Positions 49,873 to 61,969 are shown, counted from the stretch's first letter. The stretch is 64,000 bases of DNA from Odontesthes bonariensis (GCF_027942865.1 NC_134510.1:37627663-37691662); one strand, 5' to 3'. Made by a program: numbers and translations. Notes: generated by a model not told the origin, from the sequence alone.

Positions 49873-52800
49873 ATGGAAGAGGAAATCTATGACGAGGTTG
49901 ATTCCGCTCCAAAAGGTAAAAGACTCTTTCCTCTCTGGGTTTAATGATTTATTTGACATTTTATGCATCTTTAAAGGTGCTCTTTATGGAAGAATTACGG
50001 TCCAAACCTACTGATTTTAATATTCTGTGGTTATCTTTTTCTGGATGGACACATGGATAGATCTTTCTTAAAGGGGGAGTTTGGTTATTTTAAACCTGGA
50101 CCTTATTTCTGGCATAAAACAGGTTCATCTACTCACTGATAACAGTTTGGTGAAAGTTGACGATATTTAGATCTGCGTGTATCTATATAACGGGAGACAA
50201 TACAGCCTCTAAATAAGCCATTATCTGTCTTTATTTCACCAATACTTTAAGACCAATCAATGAATGAATGTGTACTATTGCACTGTTAGCTCTTAGCTGC
50301 CGTGTTGTTGTTATCGGGGGCTATCGGGGGGCTATCGGGGGGCTTTCTACACACGCATCTACTGGGATGACTTCATCAACGCACGCCGCTGCAGCACAGC
50401 TTATTCTGCCTTAGAAACTCCCCTCTAATATCTGCATCTCAGCCAAGCTACCACTCTTTAGTTGTAACTAGCAGCATCACGGTGTGTGTATAAGTACACA
50501 TGTGCAGACAGTACATTGTGCAGGGTAGTGTGAACCAGATGCTGTTTCTGTGAAATTGAGAGAAACCAAAGTACAGTCTGCTTTTGTTCTTTGCAAGCAT
50601 ATCATCATGTTACAATTCCTGGAGGTTAAAGGGACAGTTCGCCTCTTTTGACATGAAGCTGTATGACATCCCATATCAGCAACATCATTTATGAACATCT
50701 TCTTACCCCCTGCTGCGTCCTGTGAGCAGAGTTCCAGCCTCGTTTTGGTGTTGATGAAGGTAGTCCGGCTAGTTGGCTGGGGTTTAAAAAATAAAGCGTT
50801 TTGCTTCTCAAAACAATATGCGTTCAAAAGAGTAATACATTTGCATCACAAAATGGTTCTCCAGGAAAAAATCTCTTAAAGGTATGCTCTAAAATGTACA
50901 AGGAGGCGGCCATTTTGGGTCAGTTAGGGCAAATTTGGGCCATTTTTCAGATTTAGACACGTTGTATTTAAATGAACTCCTGCCAGGGATTTTGAGCTAC
51001 GGACTTCATCTTTGGTCGGTATGCAGTTAAGGGATGGGGGAGCAAAGCTTATCAAAATCTTGAGTTTTTGAGCATGTTTAGGGGGCTTGGCCAAGCGGCA
51101 AACTTGGATTACTCGCCAACGCAAACGAAACGCTATAACTTTAACGTAAAAAGTTCTATTTGCAACAAACTTGGTATGAGTCATCCATGTTGGATGCCCG
51201 ACGATCCTATGTGGTCATATGCTGACGTCATCTAAGCCCCGCCCCCTCAGAACAGGAAGTCACTTTTTTTACTTCACCTTCACCTAATCAACATGATCTT
51301 GTGTCAGAATACAGAAAACAAGTTGGTCTCACTTGCTTTAAAGCACCAACAGTTTTCAGTTCAAGGCGTGGCTGTGGCGAAGTCAGACATCGCGCTTTTA
51401 CCATACGTTTTGCTCTAAATTCTACAGTTTTGAGCCAGGTGCACTAAACTCACTGGGATCTATCCTAATCCACCCCCCAACAGGTGTGCAGTCCAATATT
51501 TGATGGGCGTGGCCTAACTTCTGCTGATGCAGAGAGGGTTTTTTGCATGGTGGCGCTCAATAAAACCAAGACCAGGAACACGTTGGCTCTGAATGGAACT
51601 CTGTCATCCATCATGACTGTTAAAATGGCTGACATTGAGCCACAGTGCTTTAAATGGGAGCCCCCAGTATCAGTCATCAAGCATCAAAATCTGCCACAAA
51701 CACTTACAACAACACTTTGCATACCTAAAACAATTTATTTTAAAATATAGCAGAATTTAGTGTAAAAGTGAAGATTTGTGATTTTGGTATAAATAAAACT
51801 ATTTCTTTGTTCTTTAAGTCTCATTGCGTGAGACTTGAGAGCCCTGTGATAATATAGCTTGATAACAGAATTTAAAAACAGAAGTTCAACTGACTGAGAC
51901 TTGAGTAACTTCTTTTATTTGCAGCAGTGCAGATACACCTCAGACGCACTTAGATCAGATAGCTTGTGTCAAATGTTGGTCATTTTTTAAGATTGCTGTG
52001 CAGTTTATGCAGCGTTGGAGGCAAAGTTTAACTTTTGTCCAGTCACAGAGTATCAGCAGGTACCGACACCAGGTTCTGTTTTTTCTTTAACTTTCCTCAG
52101 TTTCAGTGATGGATGAAGAAATCTCCCAGTCAGTGGAGTACCAAAATGTTCCTTTAAAGAGTAAGTGACTCACTTTATTATATTTTTTTTACTAAAAATT
52201 CTTATTATATCATATCATATTATATTATATTATAATTATTATTAAATTATTTATTATTATATTATTTTTGCACTAAAAATGTGAAGTTTCTGTATTATTA
52301 GTTAAGAAATAGTTAGTTGGAAGTTAATAGGTTCGAGGTGCGTACTATTGCACTGTTAGCTCTTAGCTGCCGTGTTGTTGTTATCCGGGGCTATCGGGGG
52401 GCTATCAGGGGCTTTCTACACATGCATCTACTGGGATGACTTCCTCAACGCACGCCGCTGCAGCACAGCTTATTCTGCCTTAGAAACTCCCCTCTAATAT
52501 CTGCATCTCAGCCAAGATACCACTCTTTAGTTGTAACTAGCAGCATCACGGTGTGTGTATAAGTACACATGTGCAGACAGTACATTGTGCAGGGTAGTGT
52601 GAACCAGATGCTGTTTCTGTGAAATTGAGAGAAACCAAAGTACAGTCTGCTTTTGTTCTTTGCAAGCATATCATCATGTTACAATTCCTGGAGGTTAAAG
52701 GGACAGTTCGCCTCTTTTGACATGAAGCTGTATGACATCCCATACTAGCAACATCATTTATGAACATCTTCTTACCCCCTGCTGCGTCCTGTGAGCAGAG

Positions 52801-55800
52801 TTCCAGCCTCGTTTTGGTGTTGATGAAGGTAGTCCGGCTAGTTGGCTGGGGTTTAAAAAATAAAGCGTTTTGCTTCTCAAAACAATATCCGTTCAAAAGA
52901 GTAATACATTTGCATCACAAAATGGTTCTCCAGGAAAAAATCTCTTAAAGGTATGCTCTAAAATGTACAAGGAGGCGGCCATTTTGGGTCAGTTAGGGCA
53001 AATTTGGGCCATTTTTCAGATTTACACACCTCGTATTTAAATGAACTCCTGCTAGGGATTTTGAGCTACGGACTTCATCTTTGGTCGGTATGCAGTTAAG
53101 GGATGGGGGAGCAAAACTTATCAAAATCTTGAGTTTTTGAGCATGTTTAGGGGGCTTGGCCAAGCGGCGAACTTGGCGTACTCGCCAACGCAAACGAAAC
53201 GCTATAACTTTAACGTAAAAAAGTTCAATCTGCACCAAACTTGGTATGAGTCATCTATGTTGGATGCCCGACGATCCTATGTGGTCATATGCTGACGTCA
53301 TCTAAGCCCCGCCCCCTCAGAACAGGAAGTCACTTTTTTTACTTCCCCTTCACCTAATCAACATGATCTTGTGTCAGAATACAGAAAACAAGTTGGTCTC
53401 ACTTGCTTTAAAGCACCAACAGTTTTCAGTTCAAGGCGTGGCTGTGGCGAAGTCAGACATCGCGCCGTTACCATACGTTTGGCTCTAAATTCTACAGTTT
53501 TGAGCCGAGATGCACCAAACTCACTAGGATTGATCCTAATCCACCCTCCAACAGGTGTGCAGTCCAATATTTGATGGGCGTGGCCTAATGCCTCCACAAC
53601 GCCCCCTAGAACATCTAAAAAAATCAGCCCCAAGCCATGCTTTCACCGACAATCATGAAACTCACCACACCTGTGCGTCTTATCAGGATCTTGTCTTGGA
53701 GCCCTGGTCCAAACCCAACAGGAAGTCCGCCATTTTGGATCAAAGTCGCAATTTCGTCTCTTAAACAGACGTTGTGTTTGAGCTAACTCCTCCTACAGCT
53801 TTTAACGTGGGGACTTCATACTCGTTGATGGGCACGTCGGGGCGGCGGTGCTGGCACTTACGCGGTCTTAAGGCCGGAGCGGCGCTTGGCTGCGAGGGCC
53901 GATATCACTGCTTGCAGTTTTAATTTATTTTATTATTGTAAAAGTCTGCTGCTCACAGGCTTTTATTTTGTAAAAGTCTGTTGCTGTCTGCTGCCGTACC
54001 GGAAAAGAAAGTAATAGGTGGATCCACCAAACATGGAGAAGGTAAAGTACTTCTTCCAGACGGCGGAGTCAACAGAACAAAAGTCATCTGTAAACACTGC
54101 CAAGTGTAATTGTCTACTCACCGTAGTAGTTCCAGTCTAAAATATCACTTAAAGGCAGAGGAAAATGGTGTCGAACCTGCATTTTTATGAACCTTTCGTT
54201 GTTTTTCAGAATAAACTATCTGTTTATGGGATTTGCAGGTCACTGCATTCTGTTGTTATATAGATTTTACTACGCAGTCCCAGCTTTTAGACACCGGGGT
54301 TGTTACCGTTGTGCTGTTTGTTGGATGGGATCACTGATGCTGTGAAGAATCCTGATGAATCCATTCATTCAGCTCTTTCTGTTCCATTTATCATCATGTT
54401 GTTGTGACACAGAGGAAAAGGAGGACCGGGCAGTTATTTCTGAAGTGAACCCTAAAGAGCTTGCAACTCTTTTATCAAGTAAGTTATTCAATTTTGCTGA
54501 ACCATACAATATATCTTATCAACAAAAGAAGAAACTAATGTTTCAAGTAGGCTCTTTGATGATGCCAACCCTGAGAATAATGAAAGCAATTTTATTTAAG
54601 ATGTCTAAGATAACCCTAAATGTATGTTATTGTGGCTGTCAGGAGGCTTCTGACACAAAGAAAGACAGAAACATCTGGAGTTATATTGACAGTGACTCAC
54701 ACAGCCCAACAAAGAAGAGCATTCAGACACAATTTTTAGAAAAATGCAGCCAAATCCAGAGATGGGCTCTAAGTTAGAGACTCCGTATTTGCTTGTGTTT
54801 GGTCTGTTTGTATTCAGTTTCTTAAAGCAGAGTAAGTTGCAGTGTGTTCTGATAGCAGAATATACAGAAATTACAGCTGCACGTGGTGTGGTGGTTAGCA
54901 CCGTCACCTCACAGCGAGAGGGTTCCAGGTTGTGTGGGTTCTCTCCGGGTACCCCGGGTTCCCCCCACTGTCCAAAAACATGCATGTTAGCTTAATGGGT
55001 GTCTCTAAAAATTGTCCCTAGGAGAGTGTGTGGATGTTTGTCTCGTTTGTCTCTGTGGGGCCCGTTGATGGACTGGCGACCTGCAGGGTGTACCCCGCCG
55101 CTGGGATAGGCTCCAGCCCCCCCGCGACCCGACCAACGGATTAAGCGGGTATAGAAAATGGATGGATGGATGAAGATGACCTACTTGATTAAAAAGGGGA
55201 TAATTGTTTCATGTCAGACTGTTCTATCGTCGATGGAAGAGAAATCGTTCTTGTTTAGTGGATCATTTTCAGTAAACTTTCCACAATGATGTTGAGTCTC
55301 TTTTTTTTGTTCCAAGCAGAAGTTGAAGCAGCTGCACGCTGTCACTCTCGTCTGTTGCTGGTGTGTTTGGGGATACTTTGCGTCTTCCTGGCGGCCAACA
55401 TCGTGGTGATGGTCGTCTACAGTGAGTTCCATTTCCACCGTTCTGCTGACCTCAACTAGAGACGTAGTGAGTCGGTGGGGAGAATACTTCGAGGGCCTCC
55501 TCAATCCTACCGACATGCCTTCCGATGAGGAAGTAGAGTCGGGGACTCTTTCTGGGGCTGAGGTTGCTGAGGTGGTCAAAAAGCTCCTCGGAGGCAAGGC
55601 CCCGGGGGTGGATGAGGTCCGTCCCGAGTCCTTCAAGGCTCTGGATGCTGTAGGGCTGACTTGGTTGACACGCTGTAATTTCATGTATTACCTCCCCTGC
55701 ACAAAACAGATGTTTACACAAACGATCTCATGATTATTTATCCTGAATTGGGACACTGTAGCATTATGGACATATCAACTGAAAATATGACTTGTATTAA

Positions 55801-57857
55801 CTAATTGACTGACTGACATGCGCTCTCTTTTCGTTCACAGTTACCATGGGAATGAACAAACAGGAAGCAAACCTCAGTGCAGAAAATCAGCAGCTGATGG
55901 ACGTCCTAAAGAATCGGACCGAGCACCTGAACAGACAGAAAGACGACCTCAACTGGACGCTGGGAGTCATCCTGACATTCGACAGCTTTCCGGTGAATCA
56001 ATTCTGCCCTGACAAAAGTAAGTACATAATAAAGCCATTTAACAGCATAATACTTCATCAAAAAACACCCAAATGTTGTTGGCAGGATGGTAAATTCAGT
56101 ACTTTTTACCCTGTTTAAAGTTTCTTTAAAATGAAATTTGTGACTGAATGAGGGTTCTTGATGCAGCGCCGTCTGAGGGATCAGAGATCACGCGTGTCCA
56201 GCTTAGGCTCGCTCCCTGGTCCTTTACACACTGATACTCCTCCAGAGTTCTTGAACGCTTTCATGATATTCTGCTCTGTAGAGGGAGAAATATGCAAATC
56301 CCTTCCAATCTTTCTCTGAGGAACAATGTTTTAAACACACATTTGTGGACAAACTGGAGCTCCTCTGAACATCTTTTGTACCAAATCATGATAACTATCA
56401 TTCTATGTCCTGTTTTCTAGTCCTATTACTAACCCACATCACAACTTTTCAGTCCTGAAATGCAACAAATAAAGTTGAAGAAAATGTTTAATATCTTGAG
56501 TTTATACTGGCTGGATTTATTCTGGCAGAAAACGTCCCGCTAAAAAAGATGCTCCAGGGGTGGTCTGTGGCGTAGTGGGCTGAGCAGGCGCCCCATGTAC
56601 AGAGGCTATAGTCCTCGCTGCAGCTGGCCCCGGTTCAAGTCCCGCCCGGACGGCCCTTTGCTGCATGTCTCCCCACTCTCTCTGCCCCCTTCTTCCTGTC
56701 TCTCTTCAACTGTCCAATCATTAAAGAAAAAAAAGCCCCCAAATTTTTTTTTTTTTTTAAAAAGAAGCTCCAGAATAGAAATTTTAGATATTGCACATTT
56801 TCAGAAGTAGATTGATTCATAGTTTCAAAGTCATAAGTCTTTTGAAGTTTTATCATTTGTTTTCGTTCAGTTCAGTTCAGTTTTATTTATATACCAATGA
56901 AAAAAAATACTAGTACCATATCAAATTACAACGAATGATATATCAAGGCATTTTAATTGTAACCAGTTCATTGTAATAAGATTCCAATTAAATCACATTC
57001 ATTCAAATCCAAATTAGTCTAATCCATATAAAATCAGTCGGTTTAAAAAGGCTGCCATTTGATTTTGATATGTCAGATTTAATAATGAATCAATTTCTCC
57101 GACCATTTCATGAGCAGAGTGTCAGCCCTGTCGGGGCGGCTGGATTCTTTACCAGAAAAAGTGCTACCTGTTTTATGAACCCGCTCCTTGGAAGACATGG
57201 ACACAAAGTCAAACATATTGCAAAGACAGCGGTGCAGATCTGGTTGTTATTGATAATCAGCAAGAACAGGTGAGCTGTAAATGTTCTTTTTTCCATTTGT
57301 TATAATTGATGTCTGTACCAAAGTGTGAATGTTTCTGATGATTCGCCATGTGATGACTTCCAGGAATTCATCAGTAATAACACCAAGTATTCCTATAGCG
57401 TGGACCATGGATACTGGATTGGGTTAAAAGAAAGTAACGGCACCTTTATCTGGATTGATGGACGCACAGACACTCTTGGGTAAGATCCAAAAGTAAAAAA
57501 TAAGTATTGACCATGACTACGGCCCAGCGCTGAGACAGAAAAAGAAAAGAAGGATTTATTTTCAATGCAAACTCAAATCAGAAAGTATAAACTATACATT
57601 TACCAGGATTTGATGTCAGCTGTTTGTTTCTTGCAAAACTAAAGTTGTTTGATTTAATGAAGTGCATTAGCAGTACTATGAATGCTGATAATACTGTTCA
57701 TGTTTACATTTTAAGGTACTGGCTGGAGACTGGTGGATCAGATTCATATGTGCTGGTTATCCCTGATAAGAGCCCAACAAAGAGCTGGAAAAGAAGTTCT
57801 CCTGAATTTCAACTCAGATTCATCTGTGAGAGTGAAGCCTTGATAAGGTTAAATTAG
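49873..57857 (+). CDS. Killer-cell-lectin-like receptor, gene B (complete, 8 exons)
   Basis: Exons: 49873-49915, 52107-52160, 54413-54478, 55320-55421, 55841-56017, 57118-57269, 57364-57479, 57716-57857. Phases agree, giving 852 nt (283 aa). Exon 1 is short (MEEEIYDEVDSAPK) and lacks the perfect ITIM of gene A. Exon 2, unlike gene A's, supplies an ITIM, VEYQNV. Exon 4 is the membrane helix (HSRLLLVCLGIL...). Exon 5 is a short stalk, 56 residues shorter than in gene A. Exons 6-8 form the lectin domain (GGWILYQKKCYLFY; YWIGL; WIDGR; FICE), again with the outer disulfide but not the inner pair. Exon 6 has lost one codon relative to gene A. A second in-frame acceptor exists for exon 2 (after 52100). 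It is predicted to be a type II inhibitory-style membrane receptor. Confidence 0.8.
50271..51533. repeat. Direct repeat, copy 1 (offset about 2070 bp)
   Basis: Colinear and nearly identical with 52341-53590, including TACTATTGCACTGTTAGC, a single fold-back MITE arm and a block with GGAGGCGGCCATTTTGGG. It lies in intron 1 of gene B. Confidence 0.85.
52341..53910. repeat. Direct repeat, copy 2, with a longer transposon tail
   Basis: Repeats 50271-51533 with the same internal order, then continues past GGGCGTGGCCTAA into further repeat sequence to about 53910. It lies in intron 2 of gene B. Confidence 0.8.
53930..54158 (+). mobile_element. hAT element copy 4, fragment
   Basis: Starts in TTATTGTAAAAGTCTGCTGC with a partial internal duplication, includes the ATGGAGAAGG start and the TCATCTGTAAACACTGCCAA finger region, and stops abruptly at TTAAAGGCAGAGG. 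Both termini are lost and the frame is broken. It lies in gene B intron 2. Confidence 0.7.
54874..55178 (+). mobile_element. SINE-like repeat, uninterrupted, in gene B intron 3
   Basis: Same repeat as the split copy in gene A: tRNA-like head GTGGTGTGGTGGTTAGCACC, CCAAAAACATGCATG, GATGGACTGGCGACCTGC and a GGATGGATGGATG tail. Shared with gene A, so it predates the duplication. Confidence 0.75.
55431..55672 (+). mobile_element. RTE/Rex3-like LINE fragment in gene B intron 4
   Basis: One frame reads WGEYFEGLLNPTDMPSDEE and KKLLGGKAPGVDEVRPESF, the N-terminal reverse transcriptase region of RTE/Rex3-type LINEs. It is cut at both ends and absent from gene A's intron 4. Confidence 0.72.
56558..56758 (+). 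mobile_element. tRNA-derived SINE in gene B intron 5
   Basis: A-box-like GTGGCGTAGTGGGCTGAGC, B box GGTTCAAGTCCC, a body ending TCATTAAAG and a poly-A/T tail. Flanked by AAAAAGATGCTCCAG (56543-56557) and AAAAAGAAGCTCCAG (56759-56773), a 15-bp duplication with one mismatch. Gene A has the empty site near 36833. Confidence 0.88.
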
Positions 57858-58217
57858 TGAACACTGTGTCTGACTTTGTCCTCTTGGTGCCGCATGCATA
57901 ACTACAGACTTGCTTCATCGCTTTTGAATAAGAAAATCCAAAAGTATGTTGATTTATCTGCTAATGCTCTTTAGAATTAATTTTCTTACTTTAATATGTC
58001 TTTTTAAAGATTGAATGATATTGTTCTAAATAATGGGACAGTAATGAGGAACTTAGACTCCTTCTGATTATAAATTGTATGGTAATTCATTCACATATGA
58101 GGGGTGGGTTAAAAATGTAATTGATGTAAACTGAAACCGAGTCGGGATGTTCTTAAGTCAATTAATCTAAATGGTTGTGATTTATTTGCTATTTATTTCA
58201 TGAAAATAGCCTTGATT

Positions 58218-58809
58218 TCACTAGAAAAAAATCCCCTCCAAACATAAGTTAAAAAAAACAACAAATAAAAGACGTTTTTTTGCTTGAAATAAGCAAAAAA
58301 TCTGCCAATTGAACTAGTGAAAATCAGTTTGTCAAGATTTCTTGAAATAAGATGTGATATTTAGGACTTTTGAGATAAAAGTGATCTTGAAATTAGCTTA
58401 AAAACCTCTTCAAATGTAAAAAAAAAAAAGCTTGTTTCATATGAAATCCAACTCAAAACAATTTGTTTTCAAGACTTTTTCATTTAACAAGATATACCAG
58501 ATGTATTGTCTTAAAACAAGTCCCTATATCTGGCTGAAATGGTACTTGTTAGGCAGTTGTGTCTGATATTAAGTGTAATGAGATATTTTAACTAGAAATG
58601 AGACAAATATACTTGGTAAGACTTTGATTTTTTTCCAGTGTTCTGTAACGTTTCTACGCCGTTAAAGAAGAAATGTCAGAACAACGGAGCTCACAGAATA
58701 ATAACTGATCATCTGAAAGCATGTGGATCAAATCTTTCTGAGTGAGAGCCGGAGGAAAGAGAACTGGACTCATTTCTCTGTGATGAAGCGGTTGTTTTTT
58801 TTCCAGTGT
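58218..58809. mobile_element. Insertion carrying a MITE plus a copy of TRIM 3'-flank
   Basis: Gene A's 3' flank (38275-38300) reads straight through CCTTGATTGGAAGATAATCC; gene B has 592 extra bases here. The insert holds a MITE (58219-58638, CTAGAAAAAAATC...GATTTTTTTCCAG) followed by 58641-58791, which matches 59806-59955 next to the TRIM gene, and ends in another TTTTTTTTCCAGTG. No target duplication is evident. Confidence 0.7.
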
Positions 58810-58999
58810 GGAAGATAATCCTCATGATAAATCATGAAAACGTTTGCAAACTTGTAAAGGCATTGATCAATTGTTTGTAAAATTAGCAGAGCGCTTTGAA
58901 TAAAAATGATTAAAATTGTGAATTGATTTGATAATCTTGACTGATGTTTTTTTTTTTTTTTTTAAATAGAGTGGGTCTGATAGCCAGCTGGGCCATAAA

Positions 59000-59500
59000 T
59001 TCATTGTTTGCAACTCCCAGCCTTCAGCCCGTAGTTCAGCTGGTGAAATGTTGAGTTACATTAGCCGCTTTCGGACAGAGCCGTTCTAAGAACGGTCCTC
59101 CTCAAATTTGGTTCTGATAACTGCCCTTCCCCGGCAGAACTGTTTCAGTCTGCATTCCCACATGAGTCGGGACAGATGCTGCGCAACCGTTACGACAGCT
59201 ACGTGTTACTTTAGCGCCACATTCAACAACAAAACAGAACAAAACAAAACCCGGTAGAAGTAAGGAGAGAAGAAGAAAACAGCACCAAGAAGCTAACATG
59301 GAGAGCGGGGAGGCCACCGTGTTCATGGTCTGCATGACGGTGATATTAATCATCATTTTGACGGCTTGATTTCTTGGAAATGCTTCCTGGCTCAAAGGGA
59401 ATATTAGGTGAGCACGTGAGGAAGCATATGGTGCGTGTTTGTTTGTTGCAGACGGATTAACTGGGTTTATGACTTGTTCAAGATGATCCCACACTGCTTA
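59000..59500. other. Terminal fragment of an unclassified transposon
   Basis: AGCCGCTTTCGGACAGAGCCG and TTCTAAGAACGG look like a transposon end, with a short internal ATGGAGAGCGGGGAGG start further in. No matching right end was found. Confidence 0.35.
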
Positions 59501-59511
59501 CCTGGAAAAAA

Positions 59512-59803
59512 ATGCCCCTCCAAAAATAATTAAGAAAAACAACAAATACAAGACGTTTTTTTTGCTTGAAATAAGCAAAAAATAATCTGCCAATGGAACT
59601 AGTGAAAATCGGCTTGTCAAGATTTCTTGAAATAATATGTGATATCTAGCACTTTTGAGATAAAAGTGATCTTGAAATTAGCTTGTTTATATGATATGTG
59701 ACATCAAAACAATTTGTTTTCAAGACTTTTTCATTTAACAAGATATTCAAGATTTTGACTAGAAATGAGACAAATATACTTGGTAAGACTGATTTTTTTC
59801 CAG
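59512..59803. mobile_element. CTGGAAAAAAAT MITE next to the TRIM gene
   Basis: Ends CTGGAAAAAAAT and ATTTTTTTCCAG are inverted repeats. The body matches the MITE at 58219-58638 (GCTTGAAATAAGCAAAAAA; CTTGTCAAGATTTCTTGAAA) with a deletion of about 130 bases. Confidence 0.7.
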
Positions 59804-59956
59804 TCTTCTGTAACGTTTCTACGCTGTTAAAGAAGAAATGTCAGAACAACGGAGCACACAGAATAATAACTGATCATCTGAAGCATGTGGATCAAATCTT
59901 TCTCAGTGAGAGACGGAGGAAAGAAAACTGGACTCATTTCTCTGTGATGAAGCCGT

Positions 59957-59962
59957 TTTATT
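59957..59962 (-). terminator. Polyadenylation signal of the TRIM gene
   Basis: AATAAA on the minus strand, about 690 bases after the stop codon. Cleavage is expected around 59930-59945. Confidence 0.5.
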
Positions 59963-60652
59963 GAAGAAAGTCAAAAGGACAAATGTTTCCTGCTCTGAAC
60001 ATGAACTCTGGACTTTGTGCTGTTACAGGAAAACTGCCTCAGTTCGACCCTCATATCAGTTTGACATTTTCTCCATCAGATTCCACAGAAACTCTGAAAT
60101 GAAGACAAAAGAAAACACTTTGTTCCTTCCTTCAGAGTCGTGTTTGCTGTGGAAATCTTCACTGGTTCTCACATTAAAGCTGATGAAGGATCTCCTGATT
60201 CCTTCTGCTCCTGGAAATGACAGTTTCTGAACACCTCAGAACAGACTTCCTCATGTGTTGGTCGGTTCAGAAAACAGCAACAACATTTGATCTCTGGAAC
60301 AAATCAAAGTCAGCGTAACTCCAGGACTATTTCCCCATTTCCAAAGTGATGAGATCTGAAAAGAGTCTGTGATAAAGGAAGGTCTGCTGGTTCCTCTGTT
60401 GGGCTCCATGAAGTGGAAGAGAAACAACAACATACAGACACATCAGCACCAGGATCCGACTGATGTTTAGAGCTCAGAGAAGTTTAGATTTTCATGTGGA
60501 GAAATATTTCTGTGAATCAAACTCCTGATCAGCAGTGATATCCTCCATGGCTGCACAGACACAGGAAACAGCAGCAAATAAACAGCAGAACAGCAGAGAC
60601 ATCACAGCAACCAGCTGTCAGCAACAAGCTGACTAAATACATTTATTCCACT

Positions 60653-61942
60653 TTACACAAACTCTGCTGAGGATCCAGAATAATAATCAAGCCCGATCCC
60701 AGCACAGAGCGGCTGAGTGAATGTGGTCTGGACTCTGTGGAGGAGAGTCATGGTTCCAGAGACGCTGTAGAAGGACAGAATACCTGCTCTGTGATCCAGG
60801 TACACTCCCACTCTGGAGGCCCGAGGACCTGAGATGGAGGTTCTTATGTTGTTGTACCTAAATGTATAACTGTTTAGGAAATAATCTAATGCCCAAGATT
60901 TGTCATTAAATCCAAATATATTTTCTCTCCCATCTCCTGCTCTGCTGATGTTCTTGTATGCGACTGCTACAACTCCTCCTCCACTCCTCTCCACCTCCCA
61001 GTAACAACGTCCAGTTAGACTCTCTCTGCTCAGGACCTGAAACCATCCAGTGAATCTGTCTGGATGATCAGAGTAAGACTGAGGTTTTCTCATTAATGTC
61101 ACTTTTCTGTTCCCCTCTGACAGTAACAGCTGTCTGTGTGCTGTGTTTGGATCCAGTGTGATTTTACATGAATATCTTAAGAATCCAGCTCTGCTCGTTG
61201 GTTCTGGTTCTGGTTCTGGTTCTGGTTGTGGCAGTAAGATGTTGGTCCATTCCTCTCTCAAGATGTCCTGTAGTTTATCCTCAAAGTGCAGCTTCACATC
61301 TTTTTCTGCGTCCTGGATTCTCTGCTGGATCTGTTGTCGACTCCCCTCCAGCTCTCTCTGCCTCTCAGTCCTTTCTGCTGCAGCTGACACTGTGTCGTGG
61401 CCTTTATGTTCCTCCACAGAGCAGAGATAACAGATGCACTTCTGATCGGTACGGCAGAACATCTTCATCACCTCACCGTGATCAGAGCAGATGTTCTCCT
61501 GGAGCTTCTTGGAGGGCTCCACCAGCTTGTGTTTCCTGAGTGGAGCTGAATCATAATGAGGCTGAAGGTGTTCCTCACAGTAAGAGGCCAGGCAGACTAA
61601 ACAGGACTTGGTGGCTTTCAGCTTCCTCCCAGAGCAGAAATCACAGGCCACATCTTCAGCTCCAGCATAGCAGTGATCAGCAGGAGCAGCTTGGAGTCCA
61701 GTCTTCTTCAGCTGCTCCACTAAATCAGCTAACATGGTGTTTTTCCCCAGGACAGGCCTCGGTTTGAAGGTTTTCCTGCACTGAGGGCAGCTGTGGATTC
61801 CCTTCTGATCCTCTCCATCCCAGTGGGCTTTAACACAGTTCATGCAGTAGCTGTGTCCACAGGGAATAGTCACCGGATCCTTCAGCAGATCCAGGCAGAT
61901 CGAACAAGAAATGCTTTCCAGCTGAACTCCTTTCTGCGCCAT
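60653..61942 (-). CDS. finTRIM-like RING / B-box / B30.2 protein, shortened coiled coil
   Basis: A single-exon 429-codon frame. RING finger at residues 13-59 ([21 protein letters not shown]...CPQC), a zinc-binding B-box-type region at 98-125 ([20 protein letters not shown]), a second B-box at 151-190 ([24 protein letters not shown]), a very short coiled coil (about 190-230), an EPEPEPEP linker, then PRY/SPRY (B30.2) from about 255 ([52 protein letters not shown]). Fish finTRIMs are usually near 550 residues; about 100 coiled-coil residues appear to be missing in frame between DVKLHF and EDKLQDI. The RING suggests E3 ubiquitin ligase activity, and SPRY would recognise a ligand, in antiviral defence by analogy. 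The short coiled coil may impair dimerisation. The ORF is otherwise intact. Confidence 0.88.
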   Translation of the reverse strand: MAQKGVQLESISCSICLDLLKDPVTIPCGHSYCMNCVKAHWDGEDQKGIHSCPQCRKTFKPRPVLGKNTMLADLVEQLKKTGLQAAPADHCYAGAEDVACDFCSGRKLKATKSCLVCLASYCEEHLQPHYDSAPLRKHKLVEPSKKLQENICSDHGEVMKMFCRTDQKCICYLCSVEEHKGHDTVSAAAERTERQRELEGSRQQIQQRIQDAEKDVKLHFEDKLQDILREEWTNILLPQPEPEPEPEPTSRAGFLRYSCKITLDPNTAHRQLLLSEGNRKVTLMRKPQSYSDHPDRFTGWFQVLSRESLTGRCYWEVERSGGGVVAVAYKNISRAGDGRENIFGFNDKSWALDYFLNSYTFRYNNIRTSISGPRASRVGVYLDHRAGILSFYSVSGTMTLLHRVQTTFTQPLCAGIGLDYYSGSSAEFV

Positions 61943-61969
61943 TTCTCCTCTCAGATCAGCGACTGAGTG

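Noticed and set aside
50691..52948. ORFs repeated at 50477-50879 and 52546-52948 with nearly the same protein
   Set aside because: Similarity comes from duplicated fold-back MITE arms, not from a gene family.
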